A model generated the notes under the pieces. That model searched no databases and had not been told where the DNA came from. It saw only the letters and a program-made list of their open reading frames with translations. A stretch of 64,000 bases of DNA. It comes from Eleusine coracana subsp. coracana. Its lineage: Eukaryota > Streptophyta > Magnoliopsida > Poales > Poaceae. The position numbers and the translations under genes are program-made. The first letter of the stretch is position 1, and each line of letters starts with the position of its first letter. Shown here piece after piece: positions 34,771 to 47,450 of the stretch. The stretch is taken from NCBI GenBank assembly GCA_032690845.1, contig CM064432.1, positions 58,464,071 through 58,528,070 of the forward strand. Reading direction: 5' to 3'.

Positions 34771-35261
34771 TGCAAGGGTTGAAGAACGAAACAACGCAGG
34801 GGAGATTAATTCCAGTTACAGATAGGAAAAGTCGCAGCGCGTGACACCACTCCAGGAGACACAAACGTACTAGGTGTGTTCAAGTCAGAAGATTTGAAAC
34901 TGACCAAGTAGCCGCGCGAGCACGAGGGAGCCTGGACTAAGGATACCGTCCCTGTATCGCATGACAAGGATTCAGTCAAGCTCGTCACGCATGAGCAGGC
35001 AAAAGAGGAAACCCAGGAACTGGAAGACACCAGGATGGGCCGCATTGCCGTTAAAAATTTGCGTGATCGTCGACGGCCCATCCCGGCGGTGCTACTTGCC
35101 TACGGCTGCCGCTCTTGCATACATCAGTGATTGGCCGATCGCCGCAGTCCGGAAGGCGGTATAGCTGCCCCGTAACATGGTCTACGCACGCGGGAAGGAC
35201 GTGTACATCAGTACATGTACGCTTACGTACGTGCGACGTATGGGGTGCGCCGAGAGGCGAC

Positions 35262-35280
35262 GAATTCTACGCCGGGAAAG
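35262..35280 (-). promoter_or_regulatory. Conserved 19-bp upstream motif, unit 2
   Basis: GAATTCTACGCCGGGAAAG, identical to unit 1, about 700 bp upstream of the ATG. Confidence 0.6.
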
Positions 35281-35828
35281 CGGCCGGAAAGCCTCCCATG
35301 TTTTGTCGTCAGGTGACAAGGTAGCATGGCAGTGTATGTTTCGTATCGGGTGATTGGAGACGAAATACTATATATAGAGTGTCGTTTTCAGGTGGATAGA
35401 CACGAAATAGTGAGCGTGTTTTTCCACCGTATGAGAAGAAAGAACTGAACTTTCAGGTTGATGACTAATACATAGAGCGTCGACCTGTGCATGTTCCAGT
35501 CTCGTCCTGTTGGCGGGGATGCAGTTTCGAGTTCAGACCGTATCGTTGCTTTTGTTCTGGTCGCAGTAGCTATAGCAATTGTCTCGACTACTCGATCAAT
35601 GCAAGTAACTGGCCAACTGGGAGGCCAACTCGACGAAACAACCCGAAAGATCGGCAACTGAAGCGCGTTGACTGCACTCGAGCTAAGCTAGTAGCTAGTA
35701 CATTCACAAGTAGACTCTAGACTTGTAATTAGCAGCTTACGGTCGCCGCCGGCGAGCGATTGGCGTCGTATATAGTGATCCTTCTACCCCACTTCCCCAA
35801 AGCCTGGCATTTTAGAGATTCAAATCAC

Positions 35829-35834
35829 CACGTG
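35829..35834. promoter_or_regulatory. G-box in conserved upstream block, unit 2
   Basis: CACGTG in AAATCACCACGTGAATTAG, about 1.26 kb upstream of patatin copy 2. Confidence 0.55.
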
Positions 35835-35889
35835 AATTAGTGAACATACAGTAGACTACAAAAAAGGCAGCTACTGACGTTTGAACAAA

Positions 35890-38269
35890 CCTGTAAAATT
35901 TCGTATCCAATTGTATACGTGCGGCAATACACTAGATTACAAAATTCAAAGTTTCAAACCACCATGGGCACCAAATTCATGAAATCTTAAATGTTTTTCT
36001 TCTACGCACACATCTCTTTGCCTTCCATATCTAAATAATACAAACAAATTGTCCATGTGTTGCTACAAGCTTTTTAAAAAATATAACAAACTATAGTAAA
36101 CTACTTTTTGATATATAGTACATTATGATAGATATTTTATAATATCAAACAAATAAATAAACTATAAAAATATTATGGCTGAATAAATTATGATAAGACA
36201 AAAATTTAGGCGCAAGGATAACTTAAATCAGGGTTGTAGATAAAAGATATAGTCCATCAAAGTTTTCAGGGATTTAGTTGTGAATAAAAAAGATTACATG
36301 GGGTTATATGCATGACTGACAAGGATGACAAATAAAAGTATATAAAAAAGTTCAGGAGTTGAATTGTAAGATACCAAAGGTTGCATGAATAGCAAGTTGA
36401 TTACAGTAAAGAAGAGGGGCTAAATAGCAAAACATCATTTACATGTTTTTTCGATATATTGTTGTACACAAAAAATCTATGGATTCGGTTCATGAAGCTG
36501 TGGACTCTGACCATAGCTCTTCGTCTACGACCTAGTCAAGGATATAGGGGTATCGTCGTTCATGACCACGAGGAGCAGACACGGCAGCGTGTCATGGCTA
36601 CTCGTCGTAGGCGGCCAACAATGATGTTTTTGGCTACCAAAAAGTGATTGGGAACGTGATGCACCCCTTTGAGGGACTACTGGGCACTGGCAAAGGATGC
36701 AACATGCCGACGACTTAACACACCTTTCGAGGTTGAGAGAGAGAGAGAGAGAAGTTTATGAAGATTCACCTTTTTGACTTGAACATCCTGCAAAAACATG
36801 TCAATGGGAGGACTGTGCGTTGACTATGGTTGAAAGGATCGAACTGTAAGCTCCAAACAAGATACGAATTGGGAGTGACAATCTAAACTGCATATGAATT
36901 GAAAATTTGGGGAAGGGATAACAGCGACACAGATATTTATGAAAGAGAAAATCACACATGTTTTATTAAGGAGTAGAGAGAAATTTCCTCAACTTTGTCT
37001 TGTTAAATATCAGGTGTACAAGAAAGAATTTAAGGGACATATGCACAAACTTGTTTGAGAGGGTATTTGCATCTTAAAGTCTAGAATATGGGTCGGATTT
37101 TCCAAACAATCAAGAAGAAACCTTATTTCAAAACACCCTCTAAATTCATAGTTGTCGAAACCATGCTGGTAGTTCCTTGTACAATTTAGGAACGTTTTCC
37201 AGTGCTGCGACACCGTTTTGTACCACACTTTTTTTTGCGAGAAAGAGAGAAACTAAATTGGCCACATATAGAATAAACAAAACTGATATTGAATCTGTCG
37301 CATGTCAAACGCTGATTATGCCACATACTATCAACATACCAACAAGGAAATGATAAGTTAAAATAAGAGAAAGATATGCATGATCCATAGAACTCTCTAA
37401 TTGAATATTTTATAAAAGGGCTATTAATCTCTACTCATTCTCAATCATAGAACATCCTAGACTTTCCTTCCGCCTTTTTTCAAGTGAAGACTTCTTGTTT
37501 ACCTCCATTCTTGTCAGATTTTGGATAGATAACACTTCAAATTTATAATACATTAGTAGTTTTTCAGATCAATTTATCAACTTCGATTAGCATATCAATG
37601 TCTGCATAATGATAGTCCAGATGACATGAACGTGTTAACGAGTATGATACCTCTTCCTTTGAAAAATTTTAGTATGATGATAAAAAATTTAGTATACTTT
37701 GATTAGTATTATGTCTGAAATATATATAATAGCTAGGCGACGTGGCTTCTTTGGATACGCATCACCTGCCACTTGGCTAATGCTAGTATCTAAATTGTGT
37801 TCGTGATTATCTATAGTATTCAAGTGTCTAATATTTTCTTTATCTTTGAATATAGGCTTTTGTAACATATAGACGTATAGTCCTTGCGGAGATAATTAAC
37901 TATATATGAACATAAATTAATTATAAATAAGTGCACCATAATTTTTAACCAGCAAGCTAAGTCAATTCTAGCTCAAATTACTACTAACATTCACTAGTAA
38001 TAGAATATTTCTTTCTAGGCCAAGAATACAATTGTAAAAATGCCAGTCCTTCGTTTACTTCAAAATTCCTACAGTTTAGAGACCTACAACTCACATGTTT
38101 TAGGATATTTGCATTTCAAACTTTGTTAGCTACTTTGACCATCAACATTTAAATATTTTGGTAGATTTGTAATATAATTTGTGTTATCTATAATATTTTT
38201 ATATTAAGAAACGACTGGACAACAGTTTACCTCACCACTAAGAATGGGTTCACATCAAGCTACTTGGAA
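35890..38269. other. Distal part of duplicated unit 2
   Basis: AT-rich, no supported gene. Contains a short GA microsatellite (about 36735-36752). The 37400-37780 part is a diverged copy of 31150-31560. Confidence 0.55.
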
Positions 38270-38724
38270 TGTTACTTAATTCAGTTGTTTAATTTACTCT
38301 CCGAACAAAACCTTAGCTAAATTTGATCCCTCAAACAATTCAAGTTGGTGTAATTTACTCTCTGTTATAATTTGTCTTCCCATTGTATAATTTGAATTTA
38401 GTGCTGAAATTTGACATAATGATTCGTTTTCATAGAATCTTATTCTAAAAAATATAATGTATACTTTATTTCTATTTTTAAAAATTTAATAGTATCTAAT
38501 ATTATCTTAACTATAGAGTTCCAAATGTGTTTACACATATTTATGAAAAAAAGGAAATAATTTATTTTAGGTTATGATTGTTATAATGTTTTAGCATTGT
38601 ACAAAGATAAACAAAAATGACCAACCTCATAAGAGGTAGATTGCATCAACTTGAATTGTTTGAGGGAGTAAATCGAGCCAAAATTTTGTTCGAAGAGTAA
38701 ATTGAGTAAAGTGAATTGTTCGAG
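38270..38724. mobile_element. MITE with about 80-bp terminal inverted repeats
   Basis: The left arm (38275-38352) and the inverted right arm (38643-38720) match closely, for example CCCTCAAACAATTCAAGTTG is identical in both. The interior is AT-rich. The Copia element begins six bases beyond the right arm, so the right end and target duplication are hard to define. Confidence 0.7.
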
Positions 38725-38729
38725 AGAAT

Positions 38730-40392
38730 TGTAAGCTTCATGATCATTGATGATTGGATCCCCGTGATATGGATGTTTTGGTGATAGATGACAACTATGA
38801 AATTATGGGCTAGCATCTACACGAGTGTTGTCTATGTAGGAATCATCTCTTAACTCTATTACAAATCATATGAATGATGGTGTCCTTGACGATTGATGAC
38901 AATGACCGCAAGCATGGAGACTTGTGAACTTGACGGAGTCCAAGGGTTGATGGAGATGGATCAAAGCGGAGGACAAGCTATGGTGTAAGTGTTTGGAACA
39001 CTTGAGTAGTTGTTAGGGCTTTGAGTCCATAGGAAAAACCGGACTATCAAGAGGGTCTAGGTCATTCTCTTAGGTTATGTATAGTCGGTGATGTGCAACG
39101 TTTCTCGGTGAAATCACAGGCACTAGGTGACAGTGGAGAAGCCAAGGAGCTGTTCGGAGAAGCCGGGAAACCAAGTCAAACGAGGACAACAAGTTTCAGC
39201 TTCTGTACGTAGTGACCGGACAGAGGGGTCAGAGGTGACCGGACTGTACGGTCACTATGTGGAGTTTTCCAGGACTTAGCGCGAGGAGCAAGGACTCTGA
39301 TTGTAGGAGACTCCACACAGACCGGACGGTCCGGTCAGTAGGAGTGTAGGGACGATAGAGAGGTTGCAATTTACGGACATTCCTGGAATTGAGAGAGAAA
39401 TTGGACCGGACGGTCCGGTCCAGTGATCGGATAGTCCGGTCAGCAGGAGTTCAGCAGTGGGCAGAGCCGTTGGGCTTGGGATTGAAGTGACCGGACGGTC
39501 CGGTCAGGTACTGACCGGACTGTGCGGTTAGTAGGCCCAGAAAGCTGATTTCGTAGAGTAACAACTAGTTTGAGGTTCGGAGCCTATATAACTTTGTTGC
39601 TGGGGTCTTTGTGACTTCTCTTGGCCAGAGGAATACCTGAGAGCATTTGATAAGGTCCAAGAGAAATTAAGGAGAGCACTAGGAGAGGATATTGGATATC
39701 TTGAGAGTGCTAGTGAGAGTAACAAGGAGCTACCTTGCACATCTAAGGCTAGGGTGTCCTTGAGGGTGTGATCTAGGTTGTTACTCTTGGTCTATGGTGA
39801 GACCTAGACCGGTTAGGTGTCGGTGATCGAGCCTATCGTGATTGGTTGTGAAGGTCGTCACAAGTTTGTACACGGTTTGAGCCCGCCGTTGGAAGGAGCA
39901 TCAATAGTGAGCGCCCGTGCCGGCTCGGGGAGTACGGCAAGTTCTCGAGGGAGGCGAGCTTGTGCTTCGTACAGCGGTGACACACACCGTGTGTTCACTC
40001 GAGGAGTGATTGCGGGCTCGTGGGCGAAAACTCCACTTGGTGGCGGGAGGGACCGGGACTCCGGCGGGAGTGGTCCAATGAGGAGTAGGGGAAGGTGCCA
40101 TCCTTCCGAGACCTCGGGAAAAAAATCATGAGCATTCCTTGACCCTCTCTTTACTATTCTGCAATTGTATGCTCTAGTGATAGGGTAACTTGTGGCTTGC
40201 ATAGGCTAGTGTGAATAGCTTCCGCGCATTGCTTTGCATCATGAACACTAACATGTGTAGGATCTTGGTCTACTAGAATTATTTAGGTTGCAACGATCCA
40301 TTAGGTTTGAGAAGCGTGAAACTGAAGTTTTTGGATTTGTGGTCGACTACCGATTCACCCCCCCCCCTCTCGGTAGGCATTCGATCCTTACA
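38730..40392 (+). repeat. 5-prime LTR of the Copia-type element
   Basis: 1663 bp, TG…CA ends, directly followed by the primer-binding site. Contains the palindrome cluster at 39211-39536 and a C-run at about 40358-40368. Confidence 0.9.
39211..39536. repeat. Palindrome cluster in the 5-prime LTR
   Basis: Several variants of GACCGGACGGTCCGGTC and GACCGGACTGTACGGTC are spaced irregularly over about 320 bp; each is self-complementary. The cluster recurs in the 3-prime LTR and in the internal region. Confidence 0.85.
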
Positions 40393-40394
40393 AG

Positions 40395-40407
40395 TGGTAT
40401 CAGAGCC
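40395..40407 (+). promoter_or_regulatory. Primer-binding site (initiator Met-tRNA type)
   Basis: TGGTATCAGAGCC begins two bases after the LTR. It is complementary to the 3-prime end of plant initiator methionine tRNA, the usual Copia primer. Confidence 0.85.
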
Positions 40408-40444
40408 AAGTGCTCAATCTGAGGCTTCACCGCCTTGATTAAGG

Positions 40445-42394
40445 ATGCCGGGAAAGGTGAGGAGTGTACCCATATTCGATGGGAAGGACTACACGTATTG
40501 GAATGCTCGTATGCAAGCCTACCTTGAGTCCCTTGATCTGAAGATATGGACGATGACCCATGAGTCCGATACGAATGCTAACCTTCTTCAGTCTGACTTT
40601 ATTAAGAACAACGCTAAGGCCAAGAATGCTTTGTTTTTATGCAGTTCCAAGGATGTGTTTGCTAGATTGGATGCTAGTTCGACAACACATGGTATCTGGA
40701 CTGAGATTCAGAGTATCCACGAGGGTACTAGTGATGTCAAAGAGAAAAGATACTATGTGCTGAAAAACAAGTATGATAACTTTGCTAGATTACCACATGA
40801 GAGAGCTAATGTTGTTTATTCTCATTTTCATGTGCTAGTGGAGGAGATCAATGCACTTGGGGATGATTTCAAGATCAAGCCCGTGGAAGTCATCAGAAGA
40901 TTCTTGAGGCTTTTCAAAGACCCCAAGTATGAGTCTATCATCATATACACCTTGCAGAGTGACCTCAAGACCAAGACCATGAAGGATGTGCTTGACAAGA
41001 TCACCGCCTTCGAGAGCTACCAACTAGGGATGGATGATCCTTAACAATCCAACCTTACTCTACAAGCTGATAAGCAAGAATCAAGCAAGAGCAAGAAAGT
41101 CAAGAAGAAGGCTGACACCGATGATGAAGAAGAAGATGATGATGAGGGTGACTTGACTGAGGACTTGGCTCTTCTCATAAAGAAAATGAAGACATTCAAA
41201 AACAAGTTTGCTTCCAAGTCCCAGGGCAAATGCTATAATTGTGGGTCAAAAAATCACTTTGTTCGTGAGTGCCCAAAGCCCAAGAAAGAAGCATTCAAGT
41301 CACAAGATTCAAGTGAAGAAGAAGAAGAAGATCCCAAAGCCAAGCAAAAGAAGAAGAGAGTCTTTAACAAAGACAAGTCCAAGGGCAAAGGCAAAGCCCA
41401 AGACTACAAGAAGAAGTTCTCTCGCAAGGCCCTTATAGGGGAGTGGACAAGCGACAACTCAAGTGATGAGTCCACCTCCTCAAGTGATGAAGAAGTGGCC
41501 GGCCTAGCCATGATCAAGACTACATCACCACGTGCTCTCCTTCCTCCTTCCACATGTCTCATGGCTTCAAGCCAATTTGGAGGGAGTGAGGATAAGAGTA
41601 GTGATGACAGCGATGATGAGGAGCGCACTTGTGCCGAGTTGTAGAATATGCTTGAGCAAGCCCGCGACATCGCCGTCAAGAAATCCAAAATATTGGATGT
41701 GGTAAGAAAAGAGTGTAAGTTGGCTAATGACCGTGTTGGTAAGCTTGAGAGTGAGCTCAAGGACCTTGTCACATCTCATGCTGCCCTAAACAAGAGTTAT
41801 GACAAACTCAAGAGTGATCATGTAGAGCTTTATGAGAAGTACAAGGCCCTTGAGATTACTTTTGAGGCCATCAATGTCGAGGACCTTGCCTCTCCCTCCT
41901 CTAGTTCTTCAAAGAGCGATGCTTCTACTATGTATGATGAACTAACCACCTCGGTTGAGGTTTCTTCTCTTGAGCCATTTGTTTTGAAGGAATATCATAA
42001 ACTCAAGGAAGAGAGGAAGATGGTGATGGACGGGTTCGAGAGGCTCACACGTGGTAGAGCCATTCACAAGGAGATTCTTGGAAGAAACCTGGTGAACAAC
42101 GTCTCCCACCGGGGACTTGGCTCATATCCCGTCGCCATCGACATCATCGGGATGAGTGACTCCATTCCCGAATGGATCAAGCCCCTACTTGCCGACGACT
42201 ACTATTGCAAGAGGTGTTACAAGGATGGTCATGCCACCAAGGATTGTCCTAGGGTGAGAAGTTCCATTGCTTTACCTAATACTAACTTGTTCCATGAGAA
42301 CACCCATTTCAAGCTTTTTAGGAACAAGGATGGCAAGGTAAAAGCCAAGGCTTTGGGACCACCAAACAAGAGAAGAAAGGTCAAGAGCATATAG
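40445..42394 (+). pseudogene. Copia gag with two in-frame stops
   Basis: One frame runs about 650 codons, interrupted by TAA at 41042-41044 and TAG at 41642-41644. The N-terminal part (DGKDYTYWNARMQAYLES…) is the UBN2/DUF4219-type Gag domain. A zinc knuckle CYNCGSKNHFVREC (CX2CX4HX4C) follows near 41229, then acidic/Lys-rich linkers and a long Leu/Lys/Glu coiled coil. A second knuckle CKRCYKDGHATKDC lies near 42207. Just after the stop, VPKC… and KWVPKNKT resemble the sequence that precedes protease in complete Copia elements; the protease itself is missing. Confidence 0.85.
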
Positions 42395-44466
42395 GTGCCT
42401 AAGTGCATTGTTGATCTTGAGAGATCGGCTACGTACAAGTGGGTGCCTAAGAACAAGACCTAGATGGTGGTGATGGTGGACGGAGCGCATTCATGAAGAT
42501 CATGTGAAGTCCACCACAAGTGACATGGACCTCAATGACCTATCTACTCATGAGGGAGGTAACCGTGTTTGTTTTTTTGTTTTGGGTAGTTGTAGTGTGT
42601 TTTTTTCTTTCTCTTGCATTGCATGTTAATTAGGACTCCTTTGTGACTAGTATGCTTTGCATCCATGCATGTGTAAATATTAGTTAATGTCTAACCCATT
42701 CAAGATAGCTATAAGCAAGGGAGAGTGCTTGGGATGGTGGTTTGGCTTTTCTCAAGGCAAGGGTATGGCTTATAGTGAGTAAGCTTGAGAAGGGTTCAAA
42801 CTTGACATTGTTAGGTTTCCTTTGTGTCTTGTTTAATATTACTTGTTTATTTTCATTGCATATGTAAAATGCTTGTTGCATGCATCATATAGGAAATACA
42901 AAGGAGGCTTGTCACATTTGGAGATATTTGTGCCTCATGCTCTATATGAGACTATATCTCCGGAAGTGTGACCAAAGGAAAGGATTGTACTTCATGCCCA
43001 TTGAGCAAGCTCTTATGAACTCCGAGGTTAAATCTACTCACGCGGTTCATGGACTAAGGCTCATTCATACCCTTTTGGTTCTTATTTACCTTAGTTCTTA
43101 TTTGCTCGATCTTTCATTTGACATTTGCGAAAACTATGAGGTCATAGAGTGCCACTATTTGAAAAGGAGTGTTTGAGAGTTCCCTCTATATTCCATGTGC
43201 AGTGTTTATTTGAGTGTTTAGCGAGGGCACTTGGAAAATAGAGAATTTCCTTGACTCAGCATTTTTCTGGTAGTGACCATACAGTCCGATCTTCGGACCG
43301 TACAGTCCGGTCAGTGCCCACGGGCACAGTTTCATGAGTTAGTCTGGTCATAGAGATCGGACAGAACGGTCCTAGAGACCGGACCGTCTGGTCTGTGTGG
43401 GTCACCAGCAGACTCGAGACCTGACCGGACAGTCCGGTCTAGAGATCGTACCGTCCGGTCACTATGGTTGATCGCGAGATGCAATTCTCGATCTGAGCCG
43501 TTGATCTTTCCTTGATTGAATCTCGGTCATTCACTGTTCATTTGACCTAGGTCAAAATTGGTCAGAGGAATTTTGGTTCCTTCTTTGTTCGCCCCCGACG
43601 CTGAGAACTCGCCCCCGCCTTATCCCTCGTCGACGCCGCCGCCTCTCCTCGTCGTCGCGCCGCCGTCGCCGACCAGCGCAGCCACGCACTCATCCTTGCG
43701 CAGCCGCACCTGCTCGCCCCGCACCAGTGCGCCGCCGCCAGCCCTCGGTCCCGCACGCACACCAGAACCACGCCACTACCGCCTGTGCCGCCGTGCCGCC
43801 CTTCACCGCCACGAGCCCGCACCACTGACTCGCCGCCGCACACCACCAGTGCCTCCGTCGCCTCTCCACTCTTTCTCCTGCGCACGCGCAAGAGCAGCTC
43901 TACCCCCACAGCCGATTTCCAGGGAAAAGGATTCCCCTTTTTCCTCCACATCCATTGCCGACAAGCCCAAAAATCCGAGCTTTTCGGTGATCGGAGGGTG
44001 TTCTGAGGCATTCGTCCTTCTCGGCGTGTTGGATTCCTTCCCAGGGTATTGTGCCATTCACTCCTTTCATCGTTTATACCCTAATTCCAAGTAGATTAGT
44101 TAATTGATGCAATTAGCAATAATTTCTATTATTAGTTGCATTAATTAATTAATTAGCTCAACCTAGATGCAATTAATTCCATGCCTATCTGTTAATTGCA
44201 TATCTAGGGTTTATCTCCTTGTCTAGTCTACAGTTAGATTTATTTCTCATTATTTGACTGTACACTAGATAATTCGCACCAGCCACTTAGAGTCCATGAT
44301 CACTATTGTTGCTTTGCATATTTGCCTAGTGATCATGTCCTTCATTCAGTGCTAGGGTTTCTATTGCGCATTCTCTCCTAGCGGTGCTTTGCTTATAGAT
44401 TTATATAGGACTCTATGCTTATCCTACCTTTACCTACATGCGTGCAGTGACAGCAGCAGCAGTCAC
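42395..44466 (+). other. Pol-less internal region of the Copia-type element
   Basis: Where protease, integrase, reverse transcriptase and RNase H should lie there is about 2 kb with none of their motifs. It contains AT-rich DNA, a palindrome array (43271-43465) and a Pro/Ser/Arg-rich open frame (43558-44094) that looks like a GC-rich leader. Sequence before 44467 ends in …CATGCGTGCAG, a plausible splice acceptor, so the accessory ORF may be read from a spliced RNA. Confidence 0.6.
43271..43465. repeat. Internal palindrome array of the Copia-type element
   Basis: Diverged copies of the LTR palindromes (such as GGACCGTACAGTCCGGTC and GACCGGACAGTCCGGTC) packed in about 195 bp between gag and the accessory ORF. 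Confidence 0.8.
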
Positions 44467-46820
44467 ATGGCAGGGTCAGGACAGGATAAGGGCAAGGGAA
44501 AGATGGCAGAGAAGCCTAAGAGCAAGAAGAGATCAAGACTGGACCCAGAGTCAGAGAGGGCCAGACGACTTAGCAGGCACCTGGATGCCATGGAGCAGTC
44601 ACGCAGGACACCTGGTTCTCTCTTGATTCTTGACCGGCCAGTGGAGACACAGGGCCTGAGAAGGAGCACCGGGCAGAGGACAGCTTCTCTAGCAGTTGGA
44701 GTGGTGCCACCACCGTGGCCGCAGCGTACTCCGGCTTCTCGTCAGGAGAGGTCATCGAGAACTGCGGAGCAGGGATCCTCCAGGCAGCAGGAGGAGTCAG
44801 AGGAGGAGGAGGATGAGGAGTCAGAGGAGGAGACCTCAGAGTCTGAGTCTGAGGAGCTTGAGGTTGAGGAGACTGAGTAGACTGTCCCCCAGAGGACAGC
44901 TCACCGGGCAGGAGACCCGAGGTGCACCTGTGCAGTGTGCACGAGGAGACTATAGAGGCTTGTACAGGCAACCGGAGAGCCAAATATCCTTAAGGTTCCT
45001 GCCAAGGATCTTAAGGCGCTTCACTTGGTACCCTTCGAGCAGTGGGTTCCAGTTCCCAGAGACCCCGCTGCTGGAGAGAGGTACTGGACTGGCCTCCAGA
45101 GGAGGATTGGTGAGGGTCTGAGACGTTACCTTGGCATGAGAGGCAATGACAGACTCTTCGTGCCGCAGCAGTACATGACATACGAGACCATGAGGAGGGC
45201 CACCGGCACAGAGATGGAGCAGTACTTCACGTGCTTACCAGGGCTAGCAGATCTAGTTACTGCTCTACACAGGTTCAGAGAGGACGTGGTGCTAGAGATC
45301 TACGCCACACTATGGGTTGCCAGAGACCGCTCAGAGTTCTGATTCTTGTTCAGAGGGCAGCCACAACGTGTGACTAGACAGGATCTGATGCATAACCTAG
45401 CACTTGTTTCGTCAGACTTTTTACTATATAGGAGTGCCTATGGTACACTTGCACCACCCTGCAGACCTCAGGAAGGGAAGATGCCGATAGACGAGATGGT
45501 GTCGATTGCCTTTCCACCATCTCACACACCAGGCTTTGACGGAAGCCCTGCGAGACTCACTGCAGAGCGATAGTCACCAGGACTATCATCCCTAGGTCAG
45601 GGTATAGAGAGGAGTTCACACTTCTCCATCAGTGGGCTGTAGCAGCTATTCTGAGGAGGCAGCCATTTGGCTTGGCAGACCTTCTGATTGTAGAGATGGA
45701 GGAGGTGATCTCTGAGAGGGTTGGAGGATGTCACTTGGTCTACAGGCCCTACATTTGCTATCTCTTGAGGAGGATGGGCCTAGTGACGGAGGAGCAGTAC
45801 GACGCTTTCCCTAATGTGACCACCAGCTACTCACCTAGAGTCCTCAGGGGATCCCAGTCTACCTCCAGCCAGCACACAGGAGAGGAGGAGCAGGAGTCAC
45901 CGGTACTACATGAGCAAGCAGCTCAGTCAAAGACGGTGATTCCTGAGTCAGCCAGTACAGGTTCGCCTCCCCAGCCGACAGGTTTGCAGTCTGAGGACAC
46001 TGTCACAGTGACAACACTTGCAGGATGGTTGGGTGAGTTTATACAGAGTGTGTCAGAGGACAGACGTCAGATGATGGAGCTGATCAGAGGACAGGCAGAG
46101 CTTCAGCGTCAGCAGATGGCCCTTGTCTCCGCTCTAATGACTCAGATGACGGAGCTTACTCAGAGACAGGTCGGTCAGCAGCCAGGACCTTCAGTAATTC
46201 CCCAGTTTCAGCAGCTGCAGACTCAGCCAAGACCCTTCACTGCACTGATGACAGCACAGTCTAGCGGACTGTCACTCTCAGGGGTCTTACCAACAAGGGG
46301 AGCAGGACAGACTTTCTCTTCAGCACAGCTCTCTCCCGTGTCAGCCTTCTCTGTGTCTGCGTTGTTTATCTCACTCTCACATTCTTCTAGCTCATAGATG
46401 GCAGGACCCTCCAGTTCCGAGCACGTACCGGTCAGGAGTCTGTTCTCAAACATAGTCCACACTACTTATGCAGACTCCCAGACCGCTCCAGAGACAGCTA
46501 CAGCTTCAGCTCCACCTCTTACTGCCACAGTTTCCACTCTTACTACTCAGGCAACAGAGGATCTTGTCCGTGGAGGTTTCTCTCAGCAGGATGTGGTAGA
46601 CCTCATACTACTCCAGACTTCAGCTCAGGAGACTGCCATAGTCACTACAGCAGCACAGGACAGTGGGTCTGAGTCACCTATAGACCTTGATTTCTTTGAG
46701 CAGCTGGATGCTCAGGCGTCACAGGCTCAGGGAGCACAGCAGGATCAACCTCAGGAGCAGCCAGAAGCAGAGCCCATAGAGGACGTCGCTGCACCACTTC
46801 CTTCGACCACGAGCGCTTAG
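44467..46820 (+). pseudogene. Accessory 3-prime ORF of the Copia-type element, degenerate
   Basis: Starts ATGGCAGGGTCAGG; Lys/Arg-rich then very acidic (EEEDEESEEETSESES). The frame is broken by TAG at 44878-44880, TGA at about 45340 and later stops, and shifts frame between 45573 and 45672. A moderately conserved-looking core follows (QQYMTYETMRRATGTEMEQY), then a Gln-rich, coiled-coil-like stretch (RRQMMELIRGQAELQRQQM) and a Gln/Glu-rich end at 46820. Extra ORFs of unknown or envelope-like nature are known in large plant Copia elements; I see no signal peptide or transmembrane pair to support an envelope. Confidence 0.6.
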
Positions 46821-47436
46821 ATGTTCATCTTTTCCCGCTTTGTTGGCTTTTTGGTGCTTGTTGCCAAAGGGGGAGAAGATACTAGGTCTAGGGGGAGTGG
46901 GAGTGTGATCTTATTACGATCGAGAGTAGCTTGTATCTAGGGGGAGCTACGAGGTTTTAGGAGATTGACCATTTGGTTCTTTTTTTGAGGAGTTATTCAT
47001 TGTTCGTGGATTATGATGAGTCATGGATTTCATTTGCTTGTGTTTGACTCATTTTGATCTCACTTGGTTTATTTTCTTTCATATGCAGTTCTTGTATTTA
47101 TTGATTATCTTATATACCTGTGTATGATATCATGATGATGAATGCTTGTTTTTAATTCTTATGCATTGCCATGCTATCTTGTTACATCTCATCATTTATG
47201 TCTTGCATTGTATATCCTTATGCCTTAATTCAATATATTGCCATGATATGCATGCATTTTCATCTAGAGTATGCTCTTCTCTCTTTTCCTTATGTCTCTA
47301 GATGTTACTTGATTGAGCAGGACCTTATGCGTTTTCTCTCTTATGTTGTTATGGTTCCTCTCGATCTTTGTATAGTTTGTTTAGTCCGGTTATTCAATGA
47401 ATTTTTTTAATTAAGTAGTGGTTGTAATCAATCATC

Positions 47437-47449
47437 AAAAAGGGGGAGA
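47437..47449 (+). promoter_or_regulatory. Polypurine tract of the Copia-type element
   Basis: AAAAAGGGGGAGA, ending one base before the TG of the 3-prime LTR; the second-strand primer site. Confidence 0.8.
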
Positions 47450-47450
47450 T

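Noticed and set aside
39211..39536. CRISPR-like array
   Set aside because: The repeats are irregularly spaced palindromes within an LTR of a plant retrotransposon, with no regular spacers.
43558..44094. Pro/Ser/Arg-rich open frame inside the Copia-type element
   Set aside because: Low complexity with open frames on both strands; better seen as a GC-rich leader of the accessory ORF.
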